Source: Methylophilaceae bacterium (lineage in GTDB: Bacteria; Pseudomonadota; Gammaproteobacteria; Burkholderiales; Methylophilaceae). Taken from it: a stretch of 64,000 nt of DNA. The notes beneath the pieces are model-generated. The model was not told where the DNA came from. It did no database searches and saw only the letters and a list, made by a program, of their open reading frames with translations. A program made the translations under genes and the position numbers. Where the stretch lies: contig JAPKBG010000009.1 in assembly GCA_028823485.1 (NCBI GenBank), positions 23,340 to 87,339 of the forward strand, in the 5' to 3' direction. Of the stretch, positions 62,727 through 64,000 are shown one piece after another (within the stretch, counting starts at the first letter, position 1; every line of letters starts with the position of its first letter).

Positions 62727-63346
62727 ATGTCAAAAATAACCGCTATCCCTATGTCTGTTTATTAGCGGCTCAACTACTGAGTATTATTTTTTATGGGTTT
62801 ATGCTGATTCAGCGCATAGTCGCCTAATCTTTAGTTGCTTTGGTTTGGCAGTGCCATTATTGGCATTGCTAGTTGCTTTGCGTTCGGCTGCGTCTACATG
62901 GGTGGCGATTATACTCGTAGTGCCACCCATTTAATAATGCCTGTCGCTGGCTTTGCTGAGCACAGTCATATGTTGTTGTGGGTACATAGGCTGGAATGCA
63001 TTATGTGCTTTATGCAGCAACTGCAATCATTATATATAGTGATGGTGTTGTGAACCTGGGGGAGTTGTTTGCTGCGGGGCGACCTTTACGTTTTGCATTG
63101 GCTTATTCTGTTTGTCAACAAATTCGCCCACAAAGTCTAACGGTGCTAATTGATGCTGATGCGAATCGCGCATGGATGGAGTTGCTCTTCACGAGCTTTT
63201 CTATTCAATCAGGGACGTGCATGGGCGATGTAATGCCGATTGCTAAAGAAGCGCGTGTGATTGGCATCTTTCAGATGTTTAGTGCCGTGATTTTTTTAGC
63301 GATTGTTGTACCTAGATTGGCCGCGTTAACCTTAAAGGATAAGTAG
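62727..63346 (+). pseudogene. Potassium-channel-type membrane protein, several frameshifts
   Basis: An ATG at 62727 keeps a good ribosome site (GGAGAGG). Pieces in different frames give NNRYPYVCLLAAQLLSIIFY, RLIFSCFGLAVPLLALLVAL (membrane helices), VLYAATAIIIYSDGVVNLGE, and from about 63075 a last frame with RAWMELLFTSFS and ARVIGIFQM. This order and the WMELLFxSF...GD pattern fit two-helix ion channels, with the selectivity filter (normally TGLGD or TVGYGD) reading GTCMGD. At least four lesions, including an A-run deletion after codon three. Confidence 0.72.
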
Positions 63347-63454
63347 CACGACTTAACGTCTTTATATCTCAGTGTTGTTTGCGGCAGGTCAAACCTTCAG
63401 ATGTAAACAAGGTATAAAGTTGTATATTGTTTAAATATATTTAGAGTGGAGTGA

Positions 63455-63769
63455 ATGATAATTAAAGACTGCCAAAGAGTTGCTAAAGATATTTCTAGCG
63501 CCCTAGAGACATTGCGATAATATGTTCCGGATGTACTCAAAGGTTTTTCTGATTTAGGTAAGGCTGCTACTAATGGCGGCGAGATGGATAAAAAACAAAA
63601 GATTTGGTTGCGCTCGCACTAGGCGGTGGGTAGGCTGGCGGCGACTAAGCAGGACGTAGCAGAAGTGCTTGGTATGGCTGTGTATATGGGAAGGAGTGGC
63701 CCTTCGCTTGTGTATGCAGCTGAGGAAATTGCTGCATTTAAGCAGTTGGAAGCAAAAGCTCGCCAATAA
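63455..63769 (+). pseudogene. Carboxymuconolactone decarboxylase-family protein, active site deleted
   Basis: From ATG 63455 the frame reads IIKDCQRVAKDISSALETLR, a TAA, YVPDVLKGFSDLGKAA and DKKQKIW; a second frame gives KDLVALALGGG then TAG, and a third resumes ATKQDVAEVLGMAVYMG and SLVYAAEEIAAF to a stop at 63769. This is the AhpD/CMD fold, but the stretch with the CxxC peroxidatic pair and its His is missing. Non-functional. Confidence 0.75.
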
Positions 63770-63877
63770 ATTGGTTTAACATCAAGGCTGGTGCTTTAAA
63801 GCAAAGCATGCAAACCTAAGAATGGTGATGAAGTTTCAAGCTAATTGTAATTAATTTGTAATATATCCAAATACCAC

Positions 63878-63905
63878 TTGACCTATTCTCCAGCCACGGT
63901 AAAAT
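63878..63905 (+). promoter_or_regulatory. Strong promoter, probably rRNA operon P1
   Basis: TTGACC (63878-63883) and TAAAAT (63900-63905) are separated by 16 bases. Upstream is an A/T-rich UP-like stretch, and downstream a GC-rich discriminator (GCGGCCTCG), both typical of rrn P1 promoters under stringent control. No open frame follows to the window end. The 16S gene itself is not in the window, so the assignment is inferred. Confidence 0.55.
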
Positions 63906-64000
63906 GCGGCCTCGCTTGAGACATTTCAAGCAAAGCGCAACAAGAAATACAGCGTTAAGAATTACTTTTAAGAAACTTTAAATTAACTCTTGACTGGCTC

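Noticed and set aside
63554..63766. Minus-strand open frame in the CMD remnant
   Set aside because: The plus strand carries recognisable CMD-family segments; the minus frame is a shadow.

Overview
The window reads as a chromosomal segment of an AT-leaning betaproteobacterium. Gene order and protein character fit Nitrosomonadales, most likely Methylophilaceae (Methylotenera-like). The taxon call is inferred from synteny and remembered protein families, not from a search. Supporting blocks are prmA-accC-accB-aroQ-tlpA-dsbD-cutA, yicC-gmk-rpoZ-spoT-ridA-recG-ubiC-ubiA, rplM-rpsI-argC-(coiled coil)-bactofilin-erpA, hemD-hemC near algR-algZ beside argH, and M23 peptidase/anmK beside tyrS with what looks like an rRNA operon promoter after it. 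No CRISPR array, phage, insertion sequence, tRNA or rRNA gene is visible.

Layout. 1-12 kb: 3' part of gyrB, a PepSY protein, a spermidine-synthase-like methyltransferase, a tautomerase, a frameshifted second tpiA, a glycosyltransferase, a short relA lacking the ACT domain, dodecin, ycaO, rlmF and a frameshifted UbiM-like hydroxylase. 12-19 kb: an FNR-type box, ccoI, a ccoS whose tail runs into a truncated sugar kinase, rubredoxin, and the divergent katG/oxyR pair with an OxyR-like dyad. 19-28 kb: a long housekeeping operon on the minus strand, then fxsA and a ferredoxin reductase. 28-34.5 kb: a gutted mscS, FKBP isomerase, an M48 peptidase fragment, ybjQ, hemD-hemC, a small channel protein, and decayed algR-algZ. 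34.5-44 kb: argH, hemW, recQ, rdgB and rph, interleaved with remnants of a LysM-type protein, a hybrid histidine kinase, a LuxR regulator and a PP2C phosphatase. 44-62.7 kb: intact housekeeping genes from yicC to tyrS. 62.7-64 kb: remnants of a potassium channel and a carboxymuconolactone decarboxylase, then a strong promoter probably serving an rRNA operon beyond the window.

The main observation is selective gene decay. About fifteen loci carry frameshifts, in-frame stops, truncations or large internal deletions, while every gene expected to be essential is intact. The losses concentrate in signal transduction (AlgZ/AlgR, a hybrid kinase and its LuxR regulator, a PP2C phosphatase, the ACT domain of RelA) and in membrane channels (MscS, a K+ channel). 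This looks like a lineage part-way through genome streamlining. Some lesions are single-base homopolymer changes and could be read errors; the large deletions, in-frame stops and a 4-bp tandem duplication cannot be explained that way. I did not find a convincing new defence or biosynthetic system.
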